Shown: piece by piece, positions 21,401 through 29,793 of the stretch
Layout of the letters: every line of letters begins with the position of its first letter
Position numbering within the stretch: position 1 is the stretch's first letter
NCBI GenBank assembly: GCA_036655775.1
Contig: JAVVPL010000001.1
Span: 1 to 64,000, forward strand
Length of the DNA stretch: 64,000 bases
Direction: 5' to 3'
From: JAVVPL01 sp036655775
GTDB lineage: Bacteria; Bacteroidota; Bacteroidia; Bacteroidales; P3
Translations under genes and position numbers: made by a program
Notes under the pieces: model-generated
The model's database searches: none
What the model saw: the letters and a program-made list of their open reading frames with translations, nothing else
Told to the model about the DNA's origin: nothing

Positions 21401-22714
21401 AACTGTTGACGACCAATTGGAGGTATCTGTTGGACAAGTCGCACGAATTTTAAAATGATAAATTGTATCGATCAATCCATTTATCTGCATAGTCTTTGCA
21501 TTGGATACAAGAGTCTTTATTTGTGCTTTATTCATAAATTCAGCACCCATGGGAGCCATATCTTGTTGAATTTGCCATTGTGTGGCCGCGCCATAACTTT
21601 CCCATTGTAAAGTAATTGAATTGGAGGTAGTATCCGTAATTCTCACATTTTTAGGAAGCATGCAAAGTGTATCTGGAATTGGGCCTACATATATATCATC
21701 CAAAAAAGTAGGTTTGCCATCTGCTTGCCTATTTCGAGTACTGATCGCAATTTTAATTCCTGTAAATGCAGGATCAAGATGTGCACTTTGAAGAGCCCAT
21801 AGATTACTCGTATTTACTGGCATTTTAGCGATTTGTGTATACTCCGACCCATTGGTAGTTCCCAAAACAATCAAATCACTTTTTACAGCATAACTTTCGA
21901 CAGAGGCCTCATTTTTATAATAAAACGACAACATTGGATTTTTCAATTTTGTTAAATCCAAAAGAGGTGTACTAAGGGTGGAGGTTTTACTACCTGTATA
22001 TTCAGGAGGTGAAACTATGGATTTACTACCTCTATGAGCCATGGTATCCACTTGCATCCAAGTTTTTTCATCGGTACGATTGGATTCAAGTTTCCAATTT
22101 TTTGAAGGAAAAGCAGCTTCAAAATCTTCGTTTACCAAATCAATAGCCGACACGGCCTCTGGATCTTGTCCTATATACAAATCGTCAACCAAAGCCCAAG
22201 AAACTGAGCCTCTAGAAGGAATATATGCTTGTATTTTCACATACTTTACAGTATTATCAAGTGTATATTTGCATAGTTTCCAATCTGTTGGAGCGATAGG
22301 ATCTCCCAATTGCGTATACTCAATCCCATCGGTAGATGTATACAATTTAAGTTGCACTCTTTTTCTGCTCCCAGCATTAGACCAATACCAAAATTTAAGT
22401 ATCGGTTGTGAACAAGCGGAAAGATCTAATTGAGGCGTAATTAGAGCCGTAGCATCAGATGCAATACTAGTCGTTGGAGCATAAGTTGCCGCATAACTAC
22501 CTTCTTTGACAGAGCCTGGAGCTACCGTCGATGATAGTACGCCATTGGTTTGTTTCCAACTATTTCCATTGGGACTTTCTTCCAAGGTCCATGAAGCAGG
22601 AGGCACGGCCGTTTCGAAGCCTTCAGTAATTGATTTTACTTGTCCTTGAACTAGATTACATCCAAGCAGGATCCCAAGAACACTAATACATAATTTTTTC
22701 ATCATCGTCGACAT
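18494..22714 (-). CDS. Giant fibronectin type III / cleaved-adhesin T9SS cargo protein
   Basis: 1406 residues from the ATG at 22714 (other ATGs at 22705 and 22702). An in-frame GTG at 22756 is rejected because a TAGTTTTG promoter element overlaps it. A signal peptide (LCISVLGILLGCNLVQGQ) is followed by repeated 'jelly-roll' cleaved-adhesin modules, each with a T-E-G-F-E-T or DFEAAFPSKNW opening and a VDDLYIG or LDDIYVG ending. At least seven fibronectin type III modules follow, with pattern 'Cxx-P...LxWxS...Y.v.LrA.C...DtS.W', and a type A sorting domain ending VGMYILRFISDKGIKTQKI. The fold classes suggest adhesion or glycan/protein binding; no enzyme motif is visible. It is first in a two-gene unit with the 1851-residue protein. 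Confidence 0.88.
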   Translation of the reverse strand: MSTMMKKLCISVLGILLGCNLVQGQVKSITEGFETAVPPASWTLEESPNGNSWKQTNGVLSSTVAPGSVKEGSYAATYAPTTSIASDATALITPQLDLSACSQPILKFWYWSNAGSRKRVQLKLYTSTDGIEYTQLGDPIAPTDWKLCKYTLDNTVKYVKIQAYIPSRGSVSWALVDDLYIGQDPEAVSAIDLVNEDFEAAFPSKNWKLESNRTDEKTWMQVDTMAHRGSKSIVSPPEYTGSKTSTLSTPLLDLTKLKNPMLSFYYKNEASVESYAVKSDLIVLGTTNGSEYTQIAKMPVNTSNLWALQSAHLDPAFTGIKIAISTRNRQADGKPTFLDDIYVGPIPDTLCMLPKNVRITDTTSNSITLQWESYGAATQWQIQQDMAPMGAEFMNKAQIKTLVSNAKTMQINGLIDTIYHFKIRATCPTDTSNWSSTVSVQIPVSCPKPVQFKALDITNQALKLDWSPIANEKQYIIEIVNASTVLQKVLVSDTAYQVTHLEANMPYEIRLSAYCGLADTSRSIILNVKTACNLLLENELPWSTDFEGINEVNQFPDCMGFTTDESNVTNHPVGTFITENATCFAHSGTKAARFVATEGNHLKNDDYLWTPGFTLKKGHTYRLSFWLALAKMSEKNIYSIETRVGLAQTKEAMMLRIGDSISLKDSTTTYRKYSVEYTPESNADFYFGIHALTPDFGATGLNIDDISLERVLTCQGPLSIIMDTVMANSAQLSWEKNVAPQCEIRYGKVNLDGFSEAEQQITMVNTNTITLSNLLPETQYGFQIRTICAEGDTSAWTLIQKFTTMPICPNPTQIKFSEQSANSFKLSWTSVGSESQWDLSIVEGRQTDTALMPYIKSTDKMYTFTNLKANRYYTVHLRAYCSTKDQSDWIKIDTISTLCGIETMPYDESFESIVKHDELPLCMQSSNTFNVRTRITTDTADVLRARTGTKFVYFLAASNDWLYTPAFDLKAGQEYEFSAYWTSEETINRISLNYGNERTNTMTELVKTEGQKSKKQFTQIKSRFTPSVNGIYYFAVYVQSGNGIVSVDDLNLREVYTCKAPSDLRTLDITTQSVRLQWSAPADSFNLSYRNKDSVHLPYTSIQTKDTSYRINGLMPNTEYLWKVQTVCVFEKSQEVSGANFRTAKIVCETPTETQTSNISYNQATFSWTSTGTNFEVRFKPVAQTLYRTERVANADSLVGLSLEANTEYLWSVRNSCNETEQSEWTEPMRFSTLIAPCSQPVALNAEHLSPTSVQLSWVSNAKKFQYYFYTDTETTYPILSGNSTTFRADSLTPKHLYIWAVRAICAANDTSVWAKSSFVTDPLSIENNQNDGFRIYSNNGGVIIENPAQTYFQSIEVVNVAGQVVKTLGATHSTHIEIAKMPTVGMYILRFISDKGIKTQKIIIK

Positions 22715-22755
22715 TATAATATAAGAATTAATAAAATTATTTTTTTTATCAATCA

Positions 22756-22763
22756 CAAAACTA
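22756..22763 (-). promoter_or_regulatory. Candidate -7 element of the two-gene surface-protein unit
   Basis: Minus strand TAGTTTTG, matching TAnnTTTG, 41 bases before the ATG at 22714. A TTTG lies 13 bases upstream of it, shorter than the usual 17-20 spacing, so the upstream half is doubtful. Confidence 0.4.
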
Positions 22764-22790
22764 TATTTAATTTTGACAAACGACTAAATA

Positions 22791-22850
22791 AATGCCCCTT
22801 TAATGCCCCTTCAAAAACAATAAAACGCCCCTTCAATGCCCCTTCAAAAA
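22791..22850. repeat. Four-copy GAAGGGGCATT repeat
   Basis: Four copies of a C4-containing unit stand in two tandem pairs at 22791-22801, 22802-22817, 22825-22834 and 22835-22850. AATGCCCCTTCAAAAA is identical in the second and fourth. The runs of four G/C stand out in AT-rich surroundings. They lie just upstream of the surface-protein promoter and could be an operator or a small expansion; function unknown. Confidence 0.75.
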
Positions 22851-22855
22851 ATAAC

Positions 22856-22887
22856 AAAAGCATTAAAATCAGAACTTTAATGCTTTT
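22856..22887 (-). terminator. Intrinsic terminator after pyk
   Basis: A perfect 12-base stem, AAAAGCATTAAA (22856-22867) with TTTAATGCTTTT (22876-22887), encloses an 8-base loop. It lies 67 bases past the pyk stop and is followed on the minus strand by TTTTGTTATTTTTTG. Confidence 0.75.
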
Positions 22888-22954
22888 TAATTATTTTCAC
22901 GCTAATTTCAAGAAGGTGAAAAATTATAATTTATTTAAAAATTAAATGGAAGAA

Positions 22955-24403
22955 TTATTTAACCACCTCCACTCTCACCATATTAAACGCATCTTGTTTA
23001 CGATAGGGAATATGCCCTACATAAACAGCTGTATCATTGACTTCTATGATTTTATGGGAAATTAAAATTTGATTTGCATACGCAACCGCTTCACTGGTTC
23101 GTTCTACTATGGGCATTAGAAACACTTCCACCCCCCAAGCCAATGCAAGAGAACGATGTAAGGATGCATTGGTAGTAAAAACAATTATTTTAGTAAACGG
23201 CCTAAAAGAAGCCAATTTCATTACAGGTTTGCGCAAATCGGTAAAAATAACAATCACAGTTGCTTTGGTTTGATCCGCCATTTTGGTAGCCGTATAACAA
23301 ATTGTATCCGAAAGAAAAAATTCATCTTCCGCTTGTGGTTTTTGTTTGGGTTTAAAACGATGCCCATTATTTTCGGTCCATTTTATAATACTCTGCATTG
23401 CTTGCACACTTTCAACGGGAAAATTGCCCATGGAGGTTTCCCCACTAAGCATCACAGCATCGGCTCCATCCAAAATGGCATTGGCCACATCGTTTGCTTC
23501 AGCTCGTGTGGGTACAAAATTTGAAATCATGCTTTCAAGCATTTGTGTAGCCACAATTACAGGACGTGCCTTGGCAACACATTCTCGAATAATCTTTTTT
23601 TGGATTATAGGTACCATTTCAAAAGAAACTTCCACCCCTAAATCACCTCTTGCGACCATAATCCCATCCGAAGCATCAATAATAGCCGACAAACAATCCA
23701 AAGCTTCTGGTTTTTCTATTTTTGCCAATATACGGGTAGTATCTCTTTTGCCTTGTTCCGCTACAAATTCTTTAAGTTCTATCACATCCGATTCATTCCG
23801 TACAAAAGAAAGTCCCAACCAATCCACATCCATTGCCAATGCAAATTTGGCATCCTCAATATCTTTATCGGTCAAACTAGGTAAATTTACACGTGTATTT
23901 GGCAAATTTACACCTTTTTTGGACGATAAAATTCCCCCATTTTCAACTAGGGTTTCCACTTTATCTACACCATTGGTCTGTGTGACTTTCAATCTTAATT
24001 TTCCATCATCAATCAACACCAAATCACCAATTTTAACAGTTTTAGGGAAATCGACATAACTCATATAGGCTTGTGTGGAATCGCCCACACAGGGGCAACT
24101 CACAAAAGTAAATTTCTGTCCATTTTCTAATAAAACGCCATTATTCAACATCTCCCCCACCCTTAATTTTGGACCTTGTAGATCACATAAAATAGCTATT
24201 TGATATCCGTTTTCAAAGGATAAACGTCTGATTTTTTCAATAATTTGAGTATGTTCCTTATGCGTGCCATGCGACAAATTAATTCTACACACATCTACGC
24301 CTGCTTTAAAAAGTTGGAGTAGAATCTCCTCTGTTGTAGTAGCAGGCCCCATTGTAGCCACTATTTTAGCTTGAGAAAGAGGAGAATGATCCATGATTAC
24401 CAT
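22955..24403 (-). CDS. pyk: Pyruvate kinase
   Basis: Last step of glycolysis: phosphoenolpyruvate plus ADP to pyruvate plus ATP, cytoplasmic. 482 residues, full length. Visible signatures: the N-terminal AKIVATMGPAT and CRINLSHGTH, the metal- and substrate-binding ILAKIEKPEAL (catalytic Lys) and GIMVARGDLGVEV, then ATQMLESM and the DGADAVMLSGETSMGNFPVE stretch, followed by a C-terminal domain (KATVIVIFTDLRKPVMKLASFRP). It starts 8 bases after sppA on the same strand, so the two are probably co-transcribed, an arrangement with no obvious metabolic reason. A second ATG lies 9 bases downstream of the chosen start. Confidence 0.97.
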   Translation of the reverse strand: MVIMDHSPLSQAKIVATMGPATTTEEILLQLFKAGVDVCRINLSHGTHKEHTQIIEKIRRLSFENGYQIAILCDLQGPKLRVGEMLNNGVLLENGQKFTFVSCPCVGDSTQAYMSYVDFPKTVKIGDLVLIDDGKLRLKVTQTNGVDKVETLVENGGILSSKKGVNLPNTRVNLPSLTDKDIEDAKFALAMDVDWLGLSFVRNESDVIELKEFVAEQGKRDTTRILAKIEKPEALDCLSAIIDASDGIMVARGDLGVEVSFEMVPIIQKKIIRECVAKARPVIVATQMLESMISNFVPTRAEANDVANAILDGADAVMLSGETSMGNFPVESVQAMQSIIKWTENNGHRFKPKQKPQAEDEFFLSDTICYTATKMADQTKATVIVIFTDLRKPVMKLASFRPFTKIIVFTTNASLHRSLALAWGVEVFLMPIVERTSEAVAYANQILISHKIIEVNDTAVYVGHIPYRKQDAFNMVRVEVVK

Positions 24404-24411
24404 ATTATTAT

Positions 24412-26163
24412 TTATTGAATATTTAAAAGATAAGGCAAACGAGCTTGTACACCTTTTGATTTTTGAAGTTGTTTTACCACTTGATAGACTTCTTTATATT
24501 CACCCAATTCGGATTCGATAGTATGCGCTTTGGCTTCGCCAAAAGTTTCCATCAATTGAGAGAATGAATCTTTTTGTTTTGGATATTCTTTAATGCGATA
24601 TTGATCCAATTTGACCATTTTGGCAGCTTGAGCAATAGCATATTGTAAACCTCCAAATTCATCAACCAAACCGATACGTTTGGCATCAATGCCCGACCAA
24701 ACTCGCCCTTGTGCAATTGAATCCACTTGAGCTAAAGTCATATTACGCCCTTTGGCTACTTTACCTATAAAATTAGCATATATTTTTTCAATATTTTTTT
24801 GCATAACCATTTTTTCATACGCACTCATGGGACGTACTCCACTGATAAAACCTGCATTTTTGTTGGTAACTACACGATCAAAGTTCAATCCCACTTTGTC
24901 GGTAAGCAATTTTTGTGCATTGGGAATAACTCCAAACACCCCAATTGAACCCGTCAATGTAGTTGGATCGGCAATAATTTTAGTACATCCACAAGAAATA
25001 TAATATCCACCAGATGCAGCATAATTTCCATAAGAAGCAATCACTGGTTTTTTGTTTTTTGCCAAAAGCACTTCATTATAAATAAGTTCCGAAGTCAATA
25101 CTGAACCTCCAGGAGAATTGACTCTCAATACAATTGCTTTTACATCTTCATCTTCAACTGCTTGACGAATTGCTTTACTTATATTTTCCGTACCAATTTC
25201 ATTATCGGTACCCTTGCCAACCCCTATTTCACCTTGCGCATAGATAACGGCTATTTTATTTTCAGTTTTGATGGTTTCTTTTTCAGTTTTTATATATTTG
25301 GTCAAAGCTACAAGATTCAAATCTTTTTCTTTATCTACCCCGACTTTACGCATCAAAATATCAATAACATTTTGACGAATTACTAATGTATCCACCATTT
25401 TAGTTCTAAGTGCATCCTCAGGGAATAGAGCAAGTAAACTGTCGGCGATCGTATTCAATTGTGTAATACTTATTTTTCGATCCGTGGCAATATCTTGCAA
25501 CAGACTATTCCATACCGATTGCGATAATATGCTAAGTTGTTCCCGATTGGCGGGACTAATTTTTGTATCCAAATAGGGTTCTACGGCACTTTTGAACTTT
25601 CCATGACGAACCACTTGCATTTCAACACCCAATTTATCCAAAAGATTTTTAAACAAGGTTACTTGAAGTTCTAGACCTTGAAAATCAATACTTCCTTCTC
25701 TGTGTAAAAACACTTTATCCGCAACGGAGGCTATATAGTAAGCACTTTGTCCATACATTTCAGAATACGCATAAATAAATTTTCCAGAAGTTTTAAAATC
25801 ACGTAAGGCGTTTCTAATTTCTTGTGCTGTGGCGGTACCTGCTTGACATCCACCTAAATTAAGATAAATACCTTTGATATTATCATCCTTTTTTGCTTTT
25901 GCAATATAAGTCAAAATATCATTTAAGCCGATACTTTGATCCATTTTCATCGACATAAAATTGATGTTTTCAAAAGGATTTGTATTTGCTCTATCGGGGA
26001 TAACTTGATCTAAAGTTAATTCCAAAATACTATTAGGCTTAATGGAAACCTCGGGATCAGACGATAAACTTGCGATTAGAGACAAACCAACAATAAACAT
26101 AATCAGCGCAAGTAAAATATAGCCTAACATGGAGGCAAATACTATTTTAAAGAAATTTTTCAT
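24412..26163 (-). CDS. sppA: Signal peptide peptidase SppA, 67-kDa type
   Basis: Membrane-anchored serine protease that degrades cleaved signal peptides and other membrane fragments. 583 residues, the double-domain long form. An N-terminal membrane helix spans about residues 9-32. The catalytic Lys is in GKFKSAVEP (Lys191) and the Ser in YAASGGYYIS (Ser384), the two being in separate repeated ClpP-like halves as in the E. coli enzyme. The C-terminal half also has VNSPGGSVLTSELIY and LTGSIGVFGV. It is divergent from folK and upstream of pyk with 8 bases between them. Confidence 0.96.
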   Translation of the reverse strand: MKNFFKIVFASMLGYILLALIMFIVGLSLIASLSSDPEVSIKPNSILELTLDQVIPDRANTNPFENINFMSMKMDQSIGLNDILTYIAKAKKDDNIKGIYLNLGGCQAGTATAQEIRNALRDFKTSGKFIYAYSEMYGQSAYYIASVADKVFLHREGSIDFQGLELQVTLFKNLLDKLGVEMQVVRHGKFKSAVEPYLDTKISPANREQLSILSQSVWNSLLQDIATDRKISITQLNTIADSLLALFPEDALRTKMVDTLVIRQNVIDILMRKVGVDKEKDLNLVALTKYIKTEKETIKTENKIAVIYAQGEIGVGKGTDNEIGTENISKAIRQAVEDEDVKAIVLRVNSPGGSVLTSELIYNEVLLAKNKKPVIASYGNYAASGGYYISCGCTKIIADPTTLTGSIGVFGVIPNAQKLLTDKVGLNFDRVVTNKNAGFISGVRPMSAYEKMVMQKNIEKIYANFIGKVAKGRNMTLAQVDSIAQGRVWSGIDAKRIGLVDEFGGLQYAIAQAAKMVKLDQYRIKEYPKQKDSFSQLMETFGEAKAHTIESELGEYKEVYQVVKQLQKSKGVQARLPYLLNIQ

Positions 26164-26476
26164 ATATAAATAAGTTTTAAGTTCTATATTTTATAAAATT
26201 TATAAAAACGTATTGAAGTTTTTTGGTACACATTTTATCTTGTTTGTTTTATACAAAAAACTTTAGCAACACCAAGAAACAAAGATACAACATTTTTTTT
26301 AAAATTTTATTCTTTGCTCAAACACTCTAAATCAAAATTCGACAAATACACCTTAAAATTTTGATTAATATATTTTAAATTCAGTTTTTTATAAAACCCA
26401 CTACTTATTTACAATAAATAATGTACTTTTGCATTCTTATTTTTGTAAATATACCAGCGAGTAAAAATATTTAGGA
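26164..26476. promoter_or_regulatory. Divergent sppA / folK promoter region
   Basis: A 313-base AT-rich gap between divergent genes. Minus strand: TATCTTTG at 26280-26287 is a candidate -7 element for sppA, giving a leader of about 110 bases. Plus strand: TACTTTTG at 26424-26431 is a candidate -7 element for folK, 45 bases before its ATG. No repeat, RNA gene or small coding region was recognised in the rest. Confidence 0.5.
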
Positions 26477-26941
26477 ATGAAAAATATTGCATATATTTTA
26501 TTAGGGAGCAATTTGGGTGATAGTCGCACTATCTGTGAACAAGCATGCTTAGCCATTTCAAATCAAATTGGAAACATTCTAAAAAAATCAAATTTTCATA
26601 TTTCTGAAGCTTGGGGGTTTAAAGCCGATACTTTATTTTATAATCAAGTTATAGAAATAGAAACTCAACTACTTCCGCAAACACTTTTACAGCAACTACT
26701 TGCTATTGAAACCGATTTTGGACGCACTCGCTCACAAGCTAAAGGATACCAATCACGTACCCTCGATTTAGATATTCTTTTTTACAATCAAGAAATTATT
26801 TGTACGGAAAATCTATCCATTCCACATCCATTATTGCATAAGCGACTTTTCACTCTCATTCCTTTGGCTGAAATTAGTCCCAACCTACAACATCCCATTT
26901 TACATAAAACAATTAAGAATTTGCTTGAAGAGTGTAAATAA
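26477..26941 (+). CDS. folK: 6-hydroxymethyl-7,8-dihydropterin pyrophosphokinase
   Basis: Folate pathway enzyme: transfers pyrophosphate from ATP to 6-hydroxymethyl-7,8-dihydropterin. 154 residues, normal for the monofunctional form. Signatures: the opening YILLGSNLGDS, YNQVIEIET, and the family hallmark FGRTRSQAKGYQSRTLDLDILFY with the R-x-x-D-x-D metal-binding Asp pair, then IPHPLLHKRLFTLIPLAEI. It stands alone between the divergent sppA and its own downstream neighbour, which has a separate promoter. Confidence 0.96.
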   Translation: MKNIAYILLGSNLGDSRTICEQACLAISNQIGNILKKSNFHISEAWGFKADTLFYNQVIEIETQLLPQTLLQQLLAIETDFGRTRSQAKGYQSRTLDLDILFYNQEIICTENLSIPHPLLHKRLFTLIPLAEISPNLQHPILHKTIKNLLEECK

Positions 26942-26946
26942 TATAT

Positions 26947-26977
26947 TTTGCGAACTTACTTTTTTTTTCTACATTTG
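26947..26977 (+). promoter_or_regulatory. Promoter of the HAF-repeat protein
   Basis: TTTG at 26947-26950, exactly 19 bases, then TACATTTG at 26970-26977: a full match to the Bacteroidota promoter pattern. It lies 46 bases before the chosen ATG at 27024 and after an in-frame upstream ATG inside folK, so it supports the shorter start. Confidence 0.7.
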
Positions 26978-27023
26978 CCACACATTTAAAATATTAATAA
27001 TACAAACAATCAAAACCAAAATT

Positions 27024-28442
27024 ATGAAAAAACAACTTCTATTTGCAATTTGTGCATTCTTTCTATGCACAAATGTTTTTGCACAAGCAAAATTGCATAT
27101 TCTTAGAGATTTTATGGGCGGTTCCATTTTTGGCATTTCCTCAAACGGAAAATATGCAACGGGCGGAATCGAAGAAACCGTAGGCTTTCGTTACGACATT
27201 AAAAACGAAACTTGGATTGCTTTTGCTCATGAGAATACACCCTCTGGAGCAGGTACTGGTTATGGAGTAAGCAACAACGGACTCGTAATTGGCATTGGAT
27301 CCGACTCCACTTTTCGACCTGTTTTACAATCGGGATTTATTTGGACCGACGACAGTGCATATACTTTTTTAGGTGTTCGACCTGGTGCAAATCCTGCACC
27401 TGTAGTTGGTAGTTTGGCTTATGGAGTTACGGCTGATGCCAAATATATTGTAGGTTCAACACCCGTATTACTTAGCGAACTTAGTCATGGAAACCCCGCC
27501 GTGTACAATATTGCTTGCGTATGGAATAACAATCCTGGCAAACTTACCATTGACCCTTTAGCTGAAAACAATCCGTATGGTATGGGCTCACGCGCAGAAT
27601 CGATTTCAGATAATGGAAAAGTAATTGCAGGGCATATCAGTACTAATACAGCTGAAGAGATTGCCATTTGGATTAATCGAAAAAGCCCTATCATGCTTGG
27701 ATTTGATGATTTAAAAGATGTGCGTGGATACGGAATGAACGTAAGTCCTAATGCACGTTTTGTGACGGGTTATTACGAAACTGGAGTTAGTTTTTTGTGG
27801 GATGCTTTTCATCAAGATACCATTCTTAGAATTGACAGTCCTGCTACCGCGTATATGGCAAATGGTGTTTCTAGTGGCGGTACTATTGTTGGTTTTCAAT
27901 GTGGATTTCAAGCTCCCGAAATACCTATCAACAACCCCTATGATCGTGTTGGTATGATCAAACTTCCAGGTCAAGCACCTCAAGAACTTGAAGTGTTTTT
28001 AGAAGCCAAAGGTATTTATGCAAGCGATGAAAGTGTTCGTTTAACCACTCCTATTCGTATTTCCAATGATGGCCGTATAATTGGAGGTTTTGGATGGGAT
28101 GATGTTAACAACGCTATTGTTCCATTTATTGTAGACTTAGGTGAAGCTTTAGACAAAGGCGACCTAACTCCTTTCGATCCTCCTATGGATACAACCATCA
28201 GCAACGAAAACATACACACTCAAATGGAGAAAATATCCATTTATCCTAACCCTGCACAAGAAGTTTTAAATATCAGTGGAGACTACAATCAAGTACGTAT
28301 TTTTGACCTTCGCGGAAGAGAAGTTTTCTACTCTGCAACCCCTTGCAAAACCATCTCTTTAAATCAATTCAAAAGAGGTATGTATTTTGTTAAATTCAAC
28401 GGAAATACAGGAAGTCAAACATCAAAATTAATTATTCAATAA
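27024..28442 (+). CDS. Secreted HAF-repeat protein with T9SS sorting domain
   Basis: 472 residues from the ATG at 27024. An upstream in-frame ATG at 26925 would add 33 residues before the signal peptide and lies inside folK. The signal peptide is MKKQLLFAICAFFLCTNVFAQ. The body has about seven short repeats of the 'G-x-S-x-[DN]-G-x-x-[IV]-x-G' kind (GISSNGKYATGG, GVSNNGLVIGIG, GVTADAKYIVGS, SISDNGKVIAGH, NVSPNARFVTGY, RISNDGRIIGGF), typical of HAF-type extracellular repeats thought to form a beta-propeller. The end (ISIYPNPAQEVLNISG...KRGMYFVKFNG) is a type A sorting domain. Function unknown. Confidence 0.85.
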   Translation: MKKQLLFAICAFFLCTNVFAQAKLHILRDFMGGSIFGISSNGKYATGGIEETVGFRYDIKNETWIAFAHENTPSGAGTGYGVSNNGLVIGIGSDSTFRPVLQSGFIWTDDSAYTFLGVRPGANPAPVVGSLAYGVTADAKYIVGSTPVLLSELSHGNPAVYNIACVWNNNPGKLTIDPLAENNPYGMGSRAESISDNGKVIAGHISTNTAEEIAIWINRKSPIMLGFDDLKDVRGYGMNVSPNARFVTGYYETGVSFLWDAFHQDTILRIDSPATAYMANGVSSGGTIVGFQCGFQAPEIPINNPYDRVGMIKLPGQAPQELEVFLEAKGIYASDESVRLTTPIRISNDGRIIGGFGWDDVNNAIVPFIVDLGEALDKGDLTPFDPPMDTTISNENIHTQMEKISIYPNPAQEVLNISGDYNQVRIFDLRGREVFYSATPCKTISLNQFKRGMYFVKFNGNTGSQTSKLIIQ

Positions 28443-28463
28443 AAAAATTAATTGGACATTTAT

Positions 28464-28497
28464 AAAAAAAAGCGGTTTAAACAACCGCTTTTTTTTT
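28464..28497. terminator. Bidirectional intrinsic terminator
   Basis: Stem AGCGGTT (28471-28477) with AACCGCT (28483-28489) and a 5-base loop, flanked by an A-run and a T-run that extend the stem and give a U-tract in both directions. It serves the HAF-repeat gene on the plus strand and lies 45 bases beyond the hflX stop on the minus strand. Confidence 0.9.
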
Positions 28498-28541
28498 ATA
28501 AATTTTAAATAGATTCTTTTGGAACCCCTTTTATCCTTTCT

Positions 28542-29765
28542 TTAATTTTCCTCATTTTCTAAGCCTAAGGGTAAATCAGGATATAAGAGTTTATCATACG
28601 GATAGCGTTGCAAATGGTGTCGTTTCACCTCTTGGTACAAAAATTCTTTGAAGGGTTCTAAATTTTCTTTTGTTTTAGCCGATATGAAAAAACAAGGACT
28701 ATGTGCTGTGCTAATCCACATCTTTTGCAAATCTTGCAAACTATAATTTTTCTTAGTAATAGGCGTTAGATCATCGGCCTCTTTGAGTTCATATTTGTAA
28801 GCATCTATTTTATTGAAAATGATCACCGTAGTTTTATCTGCCGTACCTATATCTGCCAAAGTTTGCTTTACAACCTCCAACTGTTCTTCAAATTCAGGAT
28901 GCGAAATATCCACAACATGAAGTAGTATATCCGATTCTCGCACTTCATCTAAGGTGGATTTAAATGATTCCACTAAATGATGGGGTAATTTTCGAATAAA
29001 ACCGACGGTATCAGATAATAAAAAAGGCAAATTTCCCACAACTACTTTACGAACCGTGGTATCCAAAGTAGCAAAAAGTTTATTTTCGGCCAACACCTCC
29101 GATTTGCTGAGCATATTCATAACTGTAGATTTTCCCACATTCGTATAACCCACCAAAGCCACTCGCACCATACATTCTCTATTTTTTCTTTGGGTGATTT
29201 TTTGCTTATCAATTGCGATTAATTTTTCCTTAAGTAGTGCAATTTTATCTCGAATAATACGACGGTCGGTTTCTATTTCTTTTTCACCAGGCCCACGCAT
29301 TCCTACAGATCCCCCTCTTTGTTTGCTTAAGTGTGTCCACATACGTGTAAGTCGAGGCAATAAATATTGATATTGTGCCAACTCCACTTGTACACGCGCA
29401 TGTGCCGTACAGGCATGTTGTGCAAAGATATCCAAAATAAGTGTAGTTCGATCCAAAACCTTACAATTTAAAAACTCTTCGATATTGCGAAGTTGAGAAG
29501 GCGACAATTCATCATCAAAAATAGCCATGGAGACTTCCTGTGCATCAATATATGATTTAATTTCGTCTAATTTACCCGATCCTACATACGTACGATTGTC
29601 TGGCATTGATAAATTTTGCATAAACCGATGCAAAACTTTTACACCTGCGGTTTCTGCCAAAAACTCCAATTCATCTAAGTATTCATTTTCCTTTTCAATC
29701 GTTTGTACCTGTGTGGCTATTCCAACAATTAAGGCCGTTTCTATTTGTTTTTTTGTACTGATCAA
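28542..29765 (-). CDS. hflX: GTPase HflX
   Basis: Ribosome-associated GTPase that helps split or rescue stalled 70S ribosomes. 407 residues. The N-terminal HflX domain has SMPDNRTYVGSGKLDEI and the glycine-rich linker GGSVGMRGPGEKEIETDRR. The G domain has GYTNVGKST (G1), DTVGFIRKLPHHL (G3) and NKID (G4). The start is a TTG at 29765: an in-frame TAA lies just upstream and the next ATG would cut deep into the N-terminal domain, so a non-ATG start is the best reading. It is 28 bases downstream of trpS and probably co-transcribed with it. Confidence 0.93.
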   Translation of the reverse strand: MISTKKQIETALIVGIATQVQTIEKENEYLDELEFLAETAGVKVLHRFMQNLSMPDNRTYVGSGKLDEIKSYIDAQEVSMAIFDDELSPSQLRNIEEFLNCKVLDRTTLILDIFAQHACTAHARVQVELAQYQYLLPRLTRMWTHLSKQRGGSVGMRGPGEKEIETDRRIIRDKIALLKEKLIAIDKQKITQRKNRECMVRVALVGYTNVGKSTVMNMLSKSEVLAENKLFATLDTTVRKVVVGNLPFLLSDTVGFIRKLPHHLVESFKSTLDEVRESDILLHVVDISHPEFEEQLEVVKQTLADIGTADKTTVIIFNKIDAYKYELKEADDLTPITKKNYSLQDLQKMWISTAHSPCFFISAKTKENLEPFKEFLYQEVKRHHLQRYPYDKLLYPDLPLGLENEEN

Positions 29766-29793
29766 TTTTTATAGTCTTTATTTTAAAATTTCA

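Noticed and set aside
26925..27023. N-terminal extension of the HAF-repeat protein
   Set aside because: It lies within folK and before a full-consensus promoter, and a good signal peptide begins at 27024.
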